NCBI RefSeq assembly: GCF_035987325.1
Contig: NZ_CP108488.1
Span: forward strand, 8,308,001-8,372,000
From: Streptomyces sp. NBC_01244
GTDB taxonomy: Bacteria; Actinomycetota; Actinomycetes; Streptomycetales; Streptomycetaceae
Direction of reading: 5' to 3'
Length of the DNA: 64,000 nucleotides
Part shown: one piece after another, positions 35,863-43,977 of the stretch
How positions within the stretch are numbered: position 1 is the first letter of the stretch
Layout of the letters: the number at the start of each line of letters is the position of its first letter
Made by a program: the position numbers and the translations under genes
Notes under the pieces: generated by a model
The model's database searches: none
Told to the model about the DNA's origin: nothing
Seen by the model: only the letters and a program-made list of their open reading frames with translations

Positions 35863-37350
35863 ATGACGGTGACCGAAGACAGCCAGGAGCAGGGCCACGC
35901 CTTCGGGCCCGGCATCGACCCCGACCGCCTGGCCCTCTGCCTCAGCGTGCTCGACGAGCTCGACAAGCTCGACGTCGACCACCCGGACGCGATCACCGTG
36001 CGCCGCGCCACCGCCGGGCTGTACCGGACGGTCAAGCAGCGCCGCCGCCAGGACCGCCGCGCCGCCAAGACCGCCAACGACAAGGCCGTCACCGAGGCGA
36101 CCGCGACCGGCTCCGCCGAGCGCATCGACGACGAGACCGAGGGCCTGCTGCCCTCCTCTGTCACGGAGACCGGACGGATCGCCGGAATCCTCCAGCGCCC
36201 TCGCTCCTGCTACGTCTGCAAGACGCGCTACGTAGAGGTCGACTACTTCTACCACCAGCTCTGCCAGGACTGCGCCACCGTGAACCGGACCAAGCGGGAG
36301 GCCCGCGCCGACCTCACCGGCAAGCGCGCGCTGCTCACCGGCGGCCGCGCGAAGATCGGCATGTACATCGCGCTGCGGCTGCTGCGCGACGGTGCCCACA
36401 CCACGATCACCACCCGCTTCCCCAAGGACGCCATCCGCCGCTTCAAGGCGATGGAGGACTCGGCGGACTGGATGCACCGCCTGGAGGTCGTGGGCATCGA
36501 CCTGCGCGATCCGGCCCAGGCCGTGGCGCTCGCCGACCAGGTGGCCGGGGCCGGTCCGCTCGACATTCTGATCAACAACGCGACGCAGACCGTACGCCGC
36601 CTGCCGTCCGCCTACGCGGCGCTGGTCGAGGGGGAGGGCGCCCCGCTGCCGGCGGGTGAGCTTCCCGCACACCACGTCATCGGCGCCTTCAACTCCGGCG
36701 CGGTCGACGGCCTGGCGGCCCTGCCCATCGGCGTGAGCGGGCTCGAGGCGCAGAAGGTCGCCGACCTGGCCTTGGTCGCGGGCAACGCCAGCCTGGAGCG
36801 GCACCTCGCCGGAACCGCCATCGACGCGGGCGGCCTGCTGCCCGACGTCGTCGACAGCAACACCTGGGTGCAGACCATCGACCAGATCTCCCCGGTGGAG
36901 CTGCTCGAGACCCAGCTGTGCAATTACACCTCGCCGTTCATCCTGATCAGCGCGCTCCGGCCGGCCATGGCCGAGGCGGCCCGGACGTCGGACGGCGGGC
37001 GGGCGTACATCGTGAACGTCTCCGCGATGGAGGGTGTCTTCAGCCGCGGCTACAAGGGTGCGGGGCACCCGAACACCAACGCGGCCAAGGCCGCGATGAA
37101 CATGGTGACGCGGACCAGCGGCCAGGAGATGTTCCAGGCCGACCGAATCCTGATGACCTCGGTCGACACGGGCTGGATCACCGACGAGCGCCCGCACTTC
37201 GACAAGCTCCGCCTCGCCGAGGAGGGCTTCCACGCCCCCCTCGACCTGGTCGACGGCGCGGCCCGGGTCTACGACCCGATCGTCCGCGGCGAGCTCGGCG
37301 AGGACCTGTACGGCGTCTTCCTCAAGGACTACGCACCCGCCAACTGGTAG
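35863..37350 (+). CDS. SDR-family oxidoreductase with N-terminal zinc-ribbon segment
   Basis: A 495-aa protein with an unusual layout. Residues 1-95 are helical and charged. At about 109-130 two cysteine pairs, CYVC and CQDC, enclose an aromatic stretch (RYVEVDYFYHQL), which looks like a small zinc ribbon. A Rossmann domain follows: KRALLTGGRAKIGMYIALRL with TGGxxxIG for NAD(P), then DILINNATQTVRRLPSAYA and IVNVSAMEGVFSRGYKG. The lysine in HPNTNAAKAAMNMVTR is in place, but the tyrosine expected four residues earlier is a threonine. I choose ATG 35863 over upstream GTG 35764. Chemistry may therefore be altered or the active tyrosine supplied from elsewhere. The substrate is unknown. Confidence 0.8.
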   Translation: MTVTEDSQEQGHAFGPGIDPDRLALCLSVLDELDKLDVDHPDAITVRRATAGLYRTVKQRRRQDRRAAKTANDKAVTEATATGSAERIDDETEGLLPSSVTETGRIAGILQRPRSCYVCKTRYVEVDYFYHQLCQDCATVNRTKREARADLTGKRALLTGGRAKIGMYIALRLLRDGAHTTITTRFPKDAIRRFKAMEDSADWMHRLEVVGIDLRDPAQAVALADQVAGAGPLDILINNATQTVRRLPSAYAALVEGEGAPLPAGELPAHHVIGAFNSGAVDGLAALPIGVSGLEAQKVADLALVAGNASLERHLAGTAIDAGGLLPDVVDSNTWVQTIDQISPVELLETQLCNYTSPFILISALRPAMAEAARTSDGGRAYIVNVSAMEGVFSRGYKGAGHPNTNAAKAAMNMVTRTSGQEMFQADRILMTSVDTGWITDERPHFDKLRLAEEGFHAPLDLVDGAARVYDPIVRGELGEDLYGVFLKDYAPANW

Positions 37351-37401
37351 GCCGCGCGCACGGGGCACCTGCCCCGCGCCACCCGCCCCGCGTCAAATGA
37401 G

Positions 37402-37440
37402 CGCCCCCGGTTCCCCTTCCCGTGAGGGGGACCGGGGGCG
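37402..37440. terminator. bidirectional hairpin terminator
   Basis: CGCCCCCGGTTCCCC pairs, with a few imperfections, with GGGGGACCGGGGGCG across a short loop. It separates the convergent SDR gene (ends 37350) and the hypothetical gene that ends at 37449. Confidence 0.65.
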
Positions 37441-37448
37441 TTGCCCGT

Positions 37449-37832
37449 TCAGGCCGTGCGGCCGTAGGCCCCCGCGGCGACCAGTTCCAGCACCGGGCGC
37501 CAGTCGTCCAGTACCCCCGCGTCCAGGCCCGCGGACCGGCCCGCCTCGGCCGCGTGACCCAGGGACTCCGCGTCGGAGTCCGGCCCGGGTGCCGGTGCGC
37601 CGGGTCCCTGGAGCCGTACGAGCCGGGCCACCCGCTCGCCCAGCAGGGGGCGGATCGCCTCCGCGGGGTGGTCGATCAACAGCCCCGCGACCTGCAGTTC
37701 CTTGTCGAAGGGGTGGGAACGGCGCAGCAGCGCCGCCACCCGCAGCCCATGGCCGTCGCCGGGCCCGCACCGCAGCAGGTCCATCAGTTCCCCGACGCTT
37801 CCGACGACCACCGGCACTTCGGACTTCGCCAC
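37449..37832 (-). CDS. HD/MIOX-like hypothetical protein
   Basis: A 127-aa protein. It has VVVGSVGELMDLLRCGPGDG, then RVAALLRRSHPFDKELQVAG and LLIDHPAEAIRPLLGERVAR. This recalls the small phosphohydrolase/inositol-oxygenase-like families with a helical HD-type bundle (DKELQVAGLLxD), but the full set of metal ligands is not evident. GTG 37832 is chosen because GGAAGG lies seven bases upstream; an open frame to 37916 lacks a better site. It is transcribed away from the small gene at 38124. A catalytic function cannot be asserted. Confidence 0.65.
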   Translation of the reverse strand: MAKSEVPVVVGSVGELMDLLRCGPGDGHGLRVAALLRRSHPFDKELQVAGLLIDHPAEAIRPLLGERVARLVRLQGPGAPAPGPDSDAESLGHAAEAGRSAGLDAGVLDDWRPVLELVAAGAYGRTA

Positions 37833-38123
37833 TGTCGTTCCTTCCGTCGCCCGACCGCGCATCACCCGTATGGCGCCGTCGAGCAGATCAGCCCTACACG
37901 ACGCGCCGCCGTGCAAGGTGATGAACTCGTGGAGAAAACAAGCTGTCCGGAGCGGATTTTACCTTTCCATCGAGCGGGGGTGCGCTCATATGTGTACTCT
38001 GATCGCCATGAGAGCCCCACACGGGCACTCGCTCCACCAAGGCGCCACCGCGTCCGGAAACCCCCTCTTCCCGCACCGGCGCGCGGTTCGCCCGCCGGGT
38101 TACGCGACACAAAGGAGTGCGCG

Positions 38124-38300
38124 GTGACGCCAGAACTGACGACGACCGACCAGGCGCCCAGAGAACGGACGACCTCGCGGAGCGTGAAGCGCCCCGAGAC
38201 CCTCGGCAACCTGGAAGTCTGGGCCCGGTCCGCTCCGATCCGCCTCGCAGGCTACGAGGACGACCTCGCGGAGCCGCACATCCTGCCCGGCATCGACTAG
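38124..38300 (+). CDS. 58-aa small protein of unknown function
   Basis: A short gene with an excellent ribosome site (AAAGGAG, eight bases before GTG 38124) and its own downstream hairpin at 38328-38369, so it is a self-contained unit. The first 25 residues are hydrophilic (TPELTTTDQAPRERTTSRS). The rest, ETLGNLEVWARSAPIRLAGY then EDDLAEPHILPGID, is less polar and ends in an acidic, proline-containing tail. No signal peptide, membrane segment or cysteine is present. The shape resembles a small precursor peptide with leader and core, but no maturation enzyme is adjacent. I do not recognise the family with certainty. Confidence 0.7.
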   Translation: MTPELTTTDQAPRERTTSRSVKRPETLGNLEVWARSAPIRLAGYEDDLAEPHILPGID

Positions 38301-38327
38301 ACACGCGCCAGACCCGTACGGTGCGGT

Positions 38328-38369
38328 CCGCCCGTCGTCCCCGGTGTGAAGACCCGGGACGGCGGGCGG
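38328..38369 (+). terminator. hairpin terminator after the small gene
   Basis: A 14-bp stem (CCGCCCGTCGTCCC against GGGACGGCGGGCGG, one G-T pair) with a 14-base loop begins 27 bp after the stop of the 58-aa gene. Confidence 0.65.
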
Positions 38370-38523
38370 CGCCGTGCGGTGGCTGAGCCCTGCGGTGGCT
38401 GCTCGCGGGCCCGTTCCATGCCGGAGGGCGCCCGGAAGTTCCCGGTACCGGTACGCCGTGGGCGTCATCGCTCTGGGCGATCAAGGGTTCCGCGCACCCC
38501 CGGCCCCGGGCAGGCTGACCCGC

Positions 38524-39507
38524 ATGAAGCTGCTGATGCTGGGTGGAACCGAATTCGTCGGGCGCGCGATCACCGAAGACGCCCTGAGCCGCGGGTGGGA
38601 GGTGACCGTCTTCCACCGCGGGCACCACGCGCCCCCACCGGGGACCACGGCCCTGCACGGGGACCGCACCGCCCCCGGAGGCCTGGACGCCCTCGCCGAG
38701 GGGCAGTGGGACCTCGTCGTCGACACCTGGGGCGGCGCCCCCACGGCCGTGCGCGACAGCGCCCGGCTGCTCGCGGGCCGGGCCGGCCGGTACGTGTACA
38801 TATCCAGCCGCTCGGTGTACGCCTATCCCGCCCCCGCCGGTCTGGACGAGGACGGCCCGGTGGTCGAGGGCTCGCCCGACGCGGAGGCCACCGCCTACGC
38901 CGAAGACAAGCGCGGCGGCGAACTCGCGGCCCTGGATGCCTTCGGCGACCGCGCCCTGCTGGTGCGCGCCGGGCTGATCATCGGCCCGTACGAGAACGTC
39001 GGCCGGCTGCCCTGGTGGCTGAACCGCGTCGCCCGCGGCGGGCCCCTCCTCGCGCCCGGGCACCCCGGACTGCAACTGCAGTACATCGACGTGCGCGACC
39101 TGGCGCGCTGGACCCTCGACGCGGGATCGGCCGGGCTCGGCGGCGCCTACAACCTGGTCTCCCCGGTCGGCCACGCCACCATGAACAGCCTCCTGGAGGC
39201 CTGCGCCGCCGCCACCGGCGCCGGGTTCGAACCGCGCTGGACCGACTCGGCGGTGATCGAGAAGGCGGGCATCGAGCCCTGGGTCGAGCTGCCCATCTAC
39301 CTCCCCGAGGGCGAACTGCACGACTACATGTTCGGCGGGGACGTCACCAAGGCCTTGGCGGCGGGCCTCGTCTGCCGCCCCGTGGAGGAGACCGTCGCGG
39401 ACACCTGGACCTGGCTCCGGTCGCTCGGCGGGGTCGCCCCGCACCGGCCCGACCGGCCCCAGAAGGGCATATCGGCGGAGCGGGAGGCAGCGCTACTCGG
39501 GCTCTGA
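38524..39507 (+). CDS. NAD-dependent epimerase/dehydratase-family protein
   Basis: An extended short-chain dehydrogenase of 327 aa. The nucleotide loop is LLMLGGTEFVGRAITEDALS with GGTxFVG. This variant is common in a family of reductase-like epimerases whose substrates are mostly unknown. Further features are YVYISSRSVYAYP, where serine is conserved, AYAEDKRGGELAALDAFG, carrying Tyr-x3-Lys as YAEDK, and VGRLPWWLNRVARGGPLLAP. ATG 38524 matches the start of homology; upstream frame 38374-38523 is unlikely. It converges on the lipase-maturation-factor gene, overlapping its end by 15 bp. Sugar-nucleotide specificity cannot be assumed. Confidence 0.85.
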   Translation: MKLLMLGGTEFVGRAITEDALSRGWEVTVFHRGHHAPPPGTTALHGDRTAPGGLDALAEGQWDLVVDTWGGAPTAVRDSARLLAGRAGRYVYISSRSVYAYPAPAGLDEDGPVVEGSPDAEATAYAEDKRGGELAALDAFGDRALLVRAGLIIGPYENVGRLPWWLNRVARGGPLLAPGHPGLQLQYIDVRDLARWTLDAGSAGLGGAYNLVSPVGHATMNSLLEACAAATGAGFEPRWTDSAVIEKAGIEPWVELPIYLPEGELHDYMFGGDVTKALAAGLVCRPVEETVADTWTWLRSLGGVAPHRPDRPQKGISAEREAALLGL

Positions 39508-40968
39508 CCGGGGCGCCGCCCGGGGTCCCGGCCAGGGCTCTGACCAGGACGCCTCCGCGAGCCGGGTCGGCGGCAGGTACTCGCGCACCAGCGTGCGGTG
39601 CCACCACGCCCCGGTCTCGCGGAGCTCCCGCCAGGTCGTGAACCGGTAGCGGTACAGCCGCGCCCGGACGTAGAGCGGCGGTGCGTCCGGGAAGGGGTTG
39701 TGGCGGATCAGCTTCAGGGTGTCCCGGTCGCCCGCCAGCAGCCGCTCGACGAACGGCCCGAACCAGTCGCGGGCGTAGCCGGGGGAGAGCGCCGCGAACC
39801 ACATGAGCCAGTCGAGGCGCAGGTGGTACGGGGCGAACTGGCGCGGGATCCGGCGCACGTCACCCGGCTTGCCCTTGAACCCGTACTCCCGCCACGCGCC
39901 GTCCTCCCGGGGCCGCCGGTCCGCGGTGCCCTCCACCACCACCTCCTCGCGGATCCGGCCCACCGTGCCGAACGCCCCGTAGGTGTTGACCAGGTGGAGG
40001 GGGTCGAAGGACCGGTTCATGACCTGGCCGCGCGAGATCATGTTGGCCACCGGATGCCGGCTCAGCACGAGCACCAGCGCGGTCATCGCGCACACCAGCA
40101 CCACGTACCAGAGCGGACCCTCCCCGGAGGCCGCCGGCGGCGGGTCGCCCGCGAGCGCGCTGAAGTCGAAGGCCGGCAGGGCCGCCGTGATCGTGATCCA
40201 GTTCAGCCAGGCGAAGTTCCCCGACAGCACCAGCCACAGCTGGGTCGCCACGATGATCCCGGCGGCGTACGAGGCCACCGGCTGCGGGGTGAACAACAGG
40301 ACGGGCACGACCAGTTGGGTCACGTGGTTGGCGGCGCACTCCACCCGGTGCAGCGGCTTCGGCAGATGGTGGAAGAACCAGCTCAGCGGACCGGGCATCG
40401 GCTGCGTCTCGTGATGGAAGTACAGGCAGGTGAGCCGGCGCCAGCAGGGATCGCCCCGCATCTTGATGAGCCCGGCGCCGAACTCCACCCGGAAGACCAC
40501 CCAGCGCAGCAGCCACAACACCAGCACCGGCGGCCCGGCCCGCGCGTTGCCGAGGAAGACGGCCAGGAAGCCGACCTCCAGCAGCAGCGACTCCCAGCCG
40601 AAGGAGTACCAGGTCTGCCCCACGTTCACGATCGACAGGTACAGCAGCCACAACAGCGCCCACATCGCCATCGCCGCGCCCAGTGGCACAGCGTCCCCCG
40701 CCCCCGCGGCGAGCGCCGCGGCCAGGGCCGCCCCGGTCCAGGCGCAGACGGCGAAGAACCGGTCGGAGTAGTGCAGGTGGAACAGGCTCGGGGCGCGGCG
40801 GAAGGGCACGTACCGCAGGTGGCGCGGCACGGGCAGCATGCCGTGCGCCCCGATCAGTGCCCGGAACTGCAGGGCGGCCCCGGCGAAGGCGACGAGGTAG
40901 AGACCGGCCAGGGCCCGTTGGAAGATCAGCCGCCCCAGCCAGTATCCGGGCGCCGTGAACCAGTCCAT
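39493..40968 (-). CDS. lipase maturation factor-family membrane protein
   Basis: A multi-helix membrane protein of 491 aa resembling the lipase maturation factor (LMF1/2) family. It starts MDWFTAPGYWLGRLIFQRAL. It contains LRWVVFRVEFGAGLIKMRGD followed by CWRRLTCLYFHHETQPMPGP, a highly conserved LMF block, and PKPLHRVECAANHVTQLVVP. After the helices comes the soluble part with GFKGKPGDVRRIPRQFAPYH and RLDWLMWFAA. Bacterial members are widespread, but their role is not established. ATG 40968 is preceded by GGAGGGG. It is the last gene of an operon with DUF1990 and YndJ genes, overlapping the former by 43 bp. Confidence 0.87.
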   Translation of the reverse strand: MDWFTAPGYWLGRLIFQRALAGLYLVAFAGAALQFRALIGAHGMLPVPRHLRYVPFRRAPSLFHLHYSDRFFAVCAWTGAALAAALAAGAGDAVPLGAAMAMWALLWLLYLSIVNVGQTWYSFGWESLLLEVGFLAVFLGNARAGPPVLVLWLLRWVVFRVEFGAGLIKMRGDPCWRRLTCLYFHHETQPMPGPLSWFFHHLPKPLHRVECAANHVTQLVVPVLLFTPQPVASYAAGIIVATQLWLVLSGNFAWLNWITITAALPAFDFSALAGDPPPAASGEGPLWYVVLVCAMTALVLVLSRHPVANMISRGQVMNRSFDPLHLVNTYGAFGTVGRIREEVVVEGTADRRPREDGAWREYGFKGKPGDVRRIPRQFAPYHLRLDWLMWFAALSPGYARDWFGPFVERLLAGDRDTLKLIRHNPFPDAPPLYVRARLYRYRFTTWRELRETGAWWHRTLVREYLPPTRLAEASWSEPWPGPRAAPRSEPE

Positions 40969-41522
40969 CCCCTCCAGTATCGATCCGGCCGGACGCCGGT
41001 GGCCAGCTGCCGGACGTACCGGCCGAGGCGGCGCGCGTAAGCCCGCTGGAGGAAGGGCAGGGCCGGGCCGCCCAGCCGGGCGTACCGGCGTTCCGGACGG
41101 CTGAAGGCGTTGACCTCGAACCAGACCGAGCCGTCCGCCTCCATCTCCACCACGAAGGACTCCTCGCCGCGGGCGGGATGCCCGCTCAGCGTCCCGTAGG
41201 CGAAACCGGTCCGCCGAGGCTCGTACAGAGCCCAGATCACCTCGCACGGGGCGTCGATCCGCAGTGGGCCGACACCCATCCCGACCACCACCCGGTCACC
41301 CTGCCGGACGGGGTCCGGTCCGGCGGTGACGAGCATGCCCGAGGCGCGGTGCGCGCGGAAGGTGGTGACGGCGATGGCGGCGGCGTCGAGCACGGCCCGG
41401 CCGTGCCCGAGACGGGTGCGGTGGTGGGTGATGTTGTATCCGGTGGGCAGCGGCCGCACGGTGGTGGCGCCCCGCTCCGGGTAGTTGAAGGTCCTGCGGC
41501 CCTGGCTGATGAGGCGGGTCAT
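40926..41522 (-). CDS. DUF1990-family protein
   Basis: A 198-aa protein of the DUF1990 family, a beta-rich lipocalin/START-like fold of unknown function. The opening FNYPERGATTVRPLPTGYNI, then HHRTRLGHGRAVLDAAA, GDRVVVGMGVGPLRIDAPCE and FAYGTLSGHPARGEESFVVE, is typical. Its ATG at 41522 overlaps the stop of the YndJ gene (ATGA), and its end overlaps the start of the lipase maturation factor gene. The three genes should therefore be made together, presumably for a membrane or lipid-related job. The upstream twin palindromes at 42535-42596 probably control all three. Confidence 0.88.
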   Translation of the reverse strand: MTRLISQGRRTFNYPERGATTVRPLPTGYNITHHRTRLGHGRAVLDAAAIAVTTFRAHRASGMLVTAGPDPVRQGDRVVVGMGVGPLRIDAPCEVIWALYEPRRTGFAYGTLSGHPARGEESFVVEMEADGSVWFEVNAFSRPERRYARLGGPALPFLQRAYARRLGRYVRQLATGVRPDRYWRGWTGSRRPDTGWGG

Positions 41523-42535
41523 GCCGGGATCTCCGTTCGGGCGGGTCGGGCGGGTCGGGCGGGCAGCCCGGCCGGTCGGGGCGGGCCGTCCGGGTCGGTC
41601 GGGTCGGTCGGGTCGGCCGAACGGGTGTTCAGGCGGCGCCAGGCCAGCAGCGAGCACAGGCCGAAGCCGAGGGCGTTGCCGAGACCGTGGGTCGCGGCCA
41701 TCCAGGTCAGGGTGGGGTGCACGATCCCGGTGGCCTCGCCGAGCGCCCACCACAGGGCGAGCAGCATGGTGGCCACCAGGACGGCCGCCGAGATCGCGAG
41801 CAGCGCGCCGGTGATCCGGTCGCGCACCGCGGCCCCGGGCCGGACGTCCCGCCAGGTCAGCAGGGCCACCGCCCACATGCCGCCGGTCAGCGTCACCGCG
41901 CCCACCAGCTCGGCCCAGTCGTCGATGAAGTAGCCGAGCAGCACGAGCCCCGTCCCGGCGGGCACGCTGTACGCCGCCCAGCGCGCGAGGGCTCCGGCGG
42001 CGGAGGCCCGGCACACCAGCCCGGCGACCAGGGCCGCGGTGAAACCGGCGAAGTGGAAGTGCGGCACGGTCAGGGCCAGGATGTCGAGGTCGAAGCCGAA
42101 GAGTCGGTGTCCGGCGCGTTCGGCGACCAGGGCGGTCCCGGCGACCGAGGGCGCCACGAGTGCGGTGAGCACGGCCACCTCGGCGGGTCCGGGGCCCCGC
42201 CCGGGTGCGCCGGAACGGGTCGGGTTCCGCGCCGATGGGGCCGGGGCCCGTACCGCCGGGACCAGGGCCCGCACCGCCGGGACCAGGGCCCGCACCGCGA
42301 GGGCCGCCGTGGCCGCCGCGTAGAGCGCGGCGAGGGCCGTGGCCGGGGCTCCCCGGGGCAGCCACAGGCAGACCGCTCCGGGGGCCGCGAACAGCGGCCA
42401 CAGCCGGGCCGTGCGGCCGAACCGGACCGGATCGATCAGGCGCAGGCCCGCCGGCACGACGTACAGCATGCCCAGGGTGACGATCAGATTCACCAGCACG
42501 GTCACCGAGGATCCCCCTCCCAGGAACGAACGCAT
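41519..42535 (-). CDS. YndJ-like membrane protein
   Basis: A 338-aa polytopic membrane protein of the YndJ family. It begins MRSFLGGGSSVTVLVNLIVT. In the core is LTVPHFHFAGFTAALVAGLV, with the family's His-Phe-His motif, followed by GYFIDDWAELVGAVTLTGGM and WMAATHGLGNALGFGLCSLL. Between helices two and three a repeated ALVPAVR segment (a 21-bp DNA repeat near 42240-42300) widens a loop. The C-terminal tail is a Pro-Asp/Arg-rich microsatellite (near 41540-41620). It is the first gene of the three-gene operon, and its ATG at 42535 sits at the edge of a palindrome. Function is unknown. Confidence 0.82.
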   Translation of the reverse strand: MRSFLGGGSSVTVLVNLIVTLGMLYVVPAGLRLIDPVRFGRTARLWPLFAAPGAVCLWLPRGAPATALAALYAAATAALAVRALVPAVRALVPAVRAPAPSARNPTRSGAPGRGPGPAEVAVLTALVAPSVAGTALVAERAGHRLFGFDLDILALTVPHFHFAGFTAALVAGLVCRASAAGALARWAAYSVPAGTGLVLLGYFIDDWAELVGAVTLTGGMWAVALLTWRDVRPGAAVRDRITGALLAISAAVLVATMLLALWWALGEATGIVHPTLTWMAATHGLGNALGFGLCSLLAWRRLNTRSADPTDPTDPDGPPRPAGLPARPARPARTEIPA

Positions 42536-42548
42536 TGAACGCGTTCAA
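42535..42548. promoter_or_regulatory. operator palindrome 1, TTGAACGCGTTCAA
   Basis: A perfect 14-bp palindrome touching the yndJ-like start codon. Its half-site TTGAAC is identical to that of the palindrome centred 41 bp away at 42569-42596. A TetR-type regulator is the likeliest reader. Confidence 0.7.
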
Positions 42549-42568
42549 CTCACGATCGTGAGCCTAGA

Positions 42569-42596
42569 CCCTCTCTTGAACATGTTCAAGAGAGGG
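42569..42596. promoter_or_regulatory. operator palindrome 2, 28-bp perfect dyad around TTGAACATGTTCAA
   Basis: Twenty-eight bases of perfect symmetry, sharing the half-site TTGAAC/GTTCAA with the palindrome at 42535. The centres are 41 bp apart, close to four helical turns, so two dimers could bind on the same face. It could also control the divergent lipoprotein gene at 42681. Confidence 0.72.
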
Positions 42597-42680
42597 GTTG
42601 GCGGCGTGATCTCCGGTTGCGGCCACTCCGGACATACGGCAGACAAGAGGGAGCAACCGGGGCGAAAAGGGAGATGCAAC

Positions 42681-43952
42681 GTGTACGCACCGACACCTCG
42701 TCAGGCGCCGCGTCGTCACGCACCGGCCCGTGCGGCCCTCTTCACCGTCCTCGGACTCCTCGCCGCGGCCTGCGGGGCCTCCGGCGAAGACGGGCGGACC
42801 AAGGGCCCCGCCGCCGAGAGCCAGGACGTCCACCTCCAGCCCGTGGCCTCGGCCGGCCCGGACCCCTTCACCTCCTCCTCCGCCACCGCCGAATCGGCCC
42901 CCGTCCAGCCCCCGCTGCCCAATGCGACCGGCCAGGGCATCCGTACCGTCAACGCGGCCACCCCCGGCCTGTACGGCGGAACCCAGCGGCTCGGCAGCTG
43001 CGACGTGGAGGCGCAGGTCCAGTCCCTGACCGCCGACGACGCCAAGGCCCGTGCCTTCGCCGAGGCCTCCCGGGTGGAGCAGGAGCAGATCCCCGACTTC
43101 CTGCGCGGCCTCACCCCGGTCGTGCTGCGCGCCGACACCCGGGTGACCAACCACGGCTTCGTCGGCGGCAAGCCGGGCGCCTTCCAGTCCGTCCTCCAGG
43201 CCGGCACCGCCGTCCTCGTGGACGACCACGGCATGCCCCGCGTCCGCTGCGCCTGCGGAAACCCGCTGCTCGCGCCGCGCGCGGCCCCCGGCACGCCGGT
43301 GCTCAAGGGGGAGCCCTGGAGCGGCTACCAGCCCACTCAAGTCGTGGTCATCGAGCCGACCATTCAGGTGATCGACAACCTGGTCATCGTCAACATCGCC
43401 GACAACACCTGGATCGAGCGCACGGCTGGCGACGACGGAGCCCAGGACCGCACCCCGCGGACGCCGCCCCCGTACGACCCGGCCGACGGGATCCCCAGCG
43501 CGCCCGCGACCCCGCCCGGCACCGCGCCGGCCGACCCGTGCCGGACCCCGGAGAGCAACAGCCTCGCCCGCACCGAGCCGCCGCCCACCGGCCCGCCGAG
43601 CCCCGGCCGCAGCCCCGCCCCGAACGCGGCCGACTGCCCGCCGAGCTCCCCGCAGACGGCCCCGAACACCCCGGTGACCCCCGACCAGCCCTCGTCCGGC
43701 ATCCCCTCGGCCCCGCCCACGGCCCCGCCGCCCGCCTCCGACCAGCCCTCCGACGTGCCCACCGACATCCCCTCCGACCTGCCCGGGCAGATCCCGAGCG
43801 ACCCGGGGGTCCTGGTGGGCCCCGACGGGGTGTCGCCGGAGCCCAGCGACCCGTACGCGGACCCCTACGCGGACCCGTACGCCGACCCCTACTCCGTCCC
43901 CGAGCAGCAGCCCTCGGCCCCGTACGACGGCCAGTACCTGGAGAGCGCCTGA
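42681..43952 (+). CDS. lipoprotein with DUF6777-like domain and proline-rich tail
   Basis: A 423-aa exported lipoprotein. The signal runs RAALFTVLGLLAAACG, with lipobox LAAAC giving the lipidated cysteine at about residue 29. The first half is a folded domain with IRTVNAATPGLYGGTQRLGS, CDVEAQVQSLTADDAKARAF and GMPRVRCACGNPLL, resembling the DUF6777 family. The second half is a low-complexity Pro/Ser/Asp tail that ends in repeats of DPYADPYADPYADPY, likely a wall-spanning stalk. GTG 42681 has GGGAG seven bases before it; longer upstream frames cross the operator region and are rejected. It is divergent from the yndJ operon. Function is unknown. Confidence 0.8.
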   Translation: MYAPTPRQAPRRHAPARAALFTVLGLLAAACGASGEDGRTKGPAAESQDVHLQPVASAGPDPFTSSSATAESAPVQPPLPNATGQGIRTVNAATPGLYGGTQRLGSCDVEAQVQSLTADDAKARAFAEASRVEQEQIPDFLRGLTPVVLRADTRVTNHGFVGGKPGAFQSVLQAGTAVLVDDHGMPRVRCACGNPLLAPRAAPGTPVLKGEPWSGYQPTQVVVIEPTIQVIDNLVIVNIADNTWIERTAGDDGAQDRTPRTPPPYDPADGIPSAPATPPGTAPADPCRTPESNSLARTEPPPTGPPSPGRSPAPNAADCPPSSPQTAPNTPVTPDQPSSGIPSAPPTAPPPASDQPSDVPTDIPSDLPGQIPSDPGVLVGPDGVSPEPSDPYADPYADPYADPYSVPEQQPSAPYDGQYLESA

Positions 43953-43977
43953 CCGGCCCGTGTGTCATGGTGGACCG

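Noticed and set aside
37989..38127. A 45-codon frame (starting MCTLIAMRAPHGHSL) before the 58-aa gene
   Set aside because: It overlaps the start of the small gene in a suggestive way but has no ribosome site and a composition like non-coding DNA, so it is not called as a gene.
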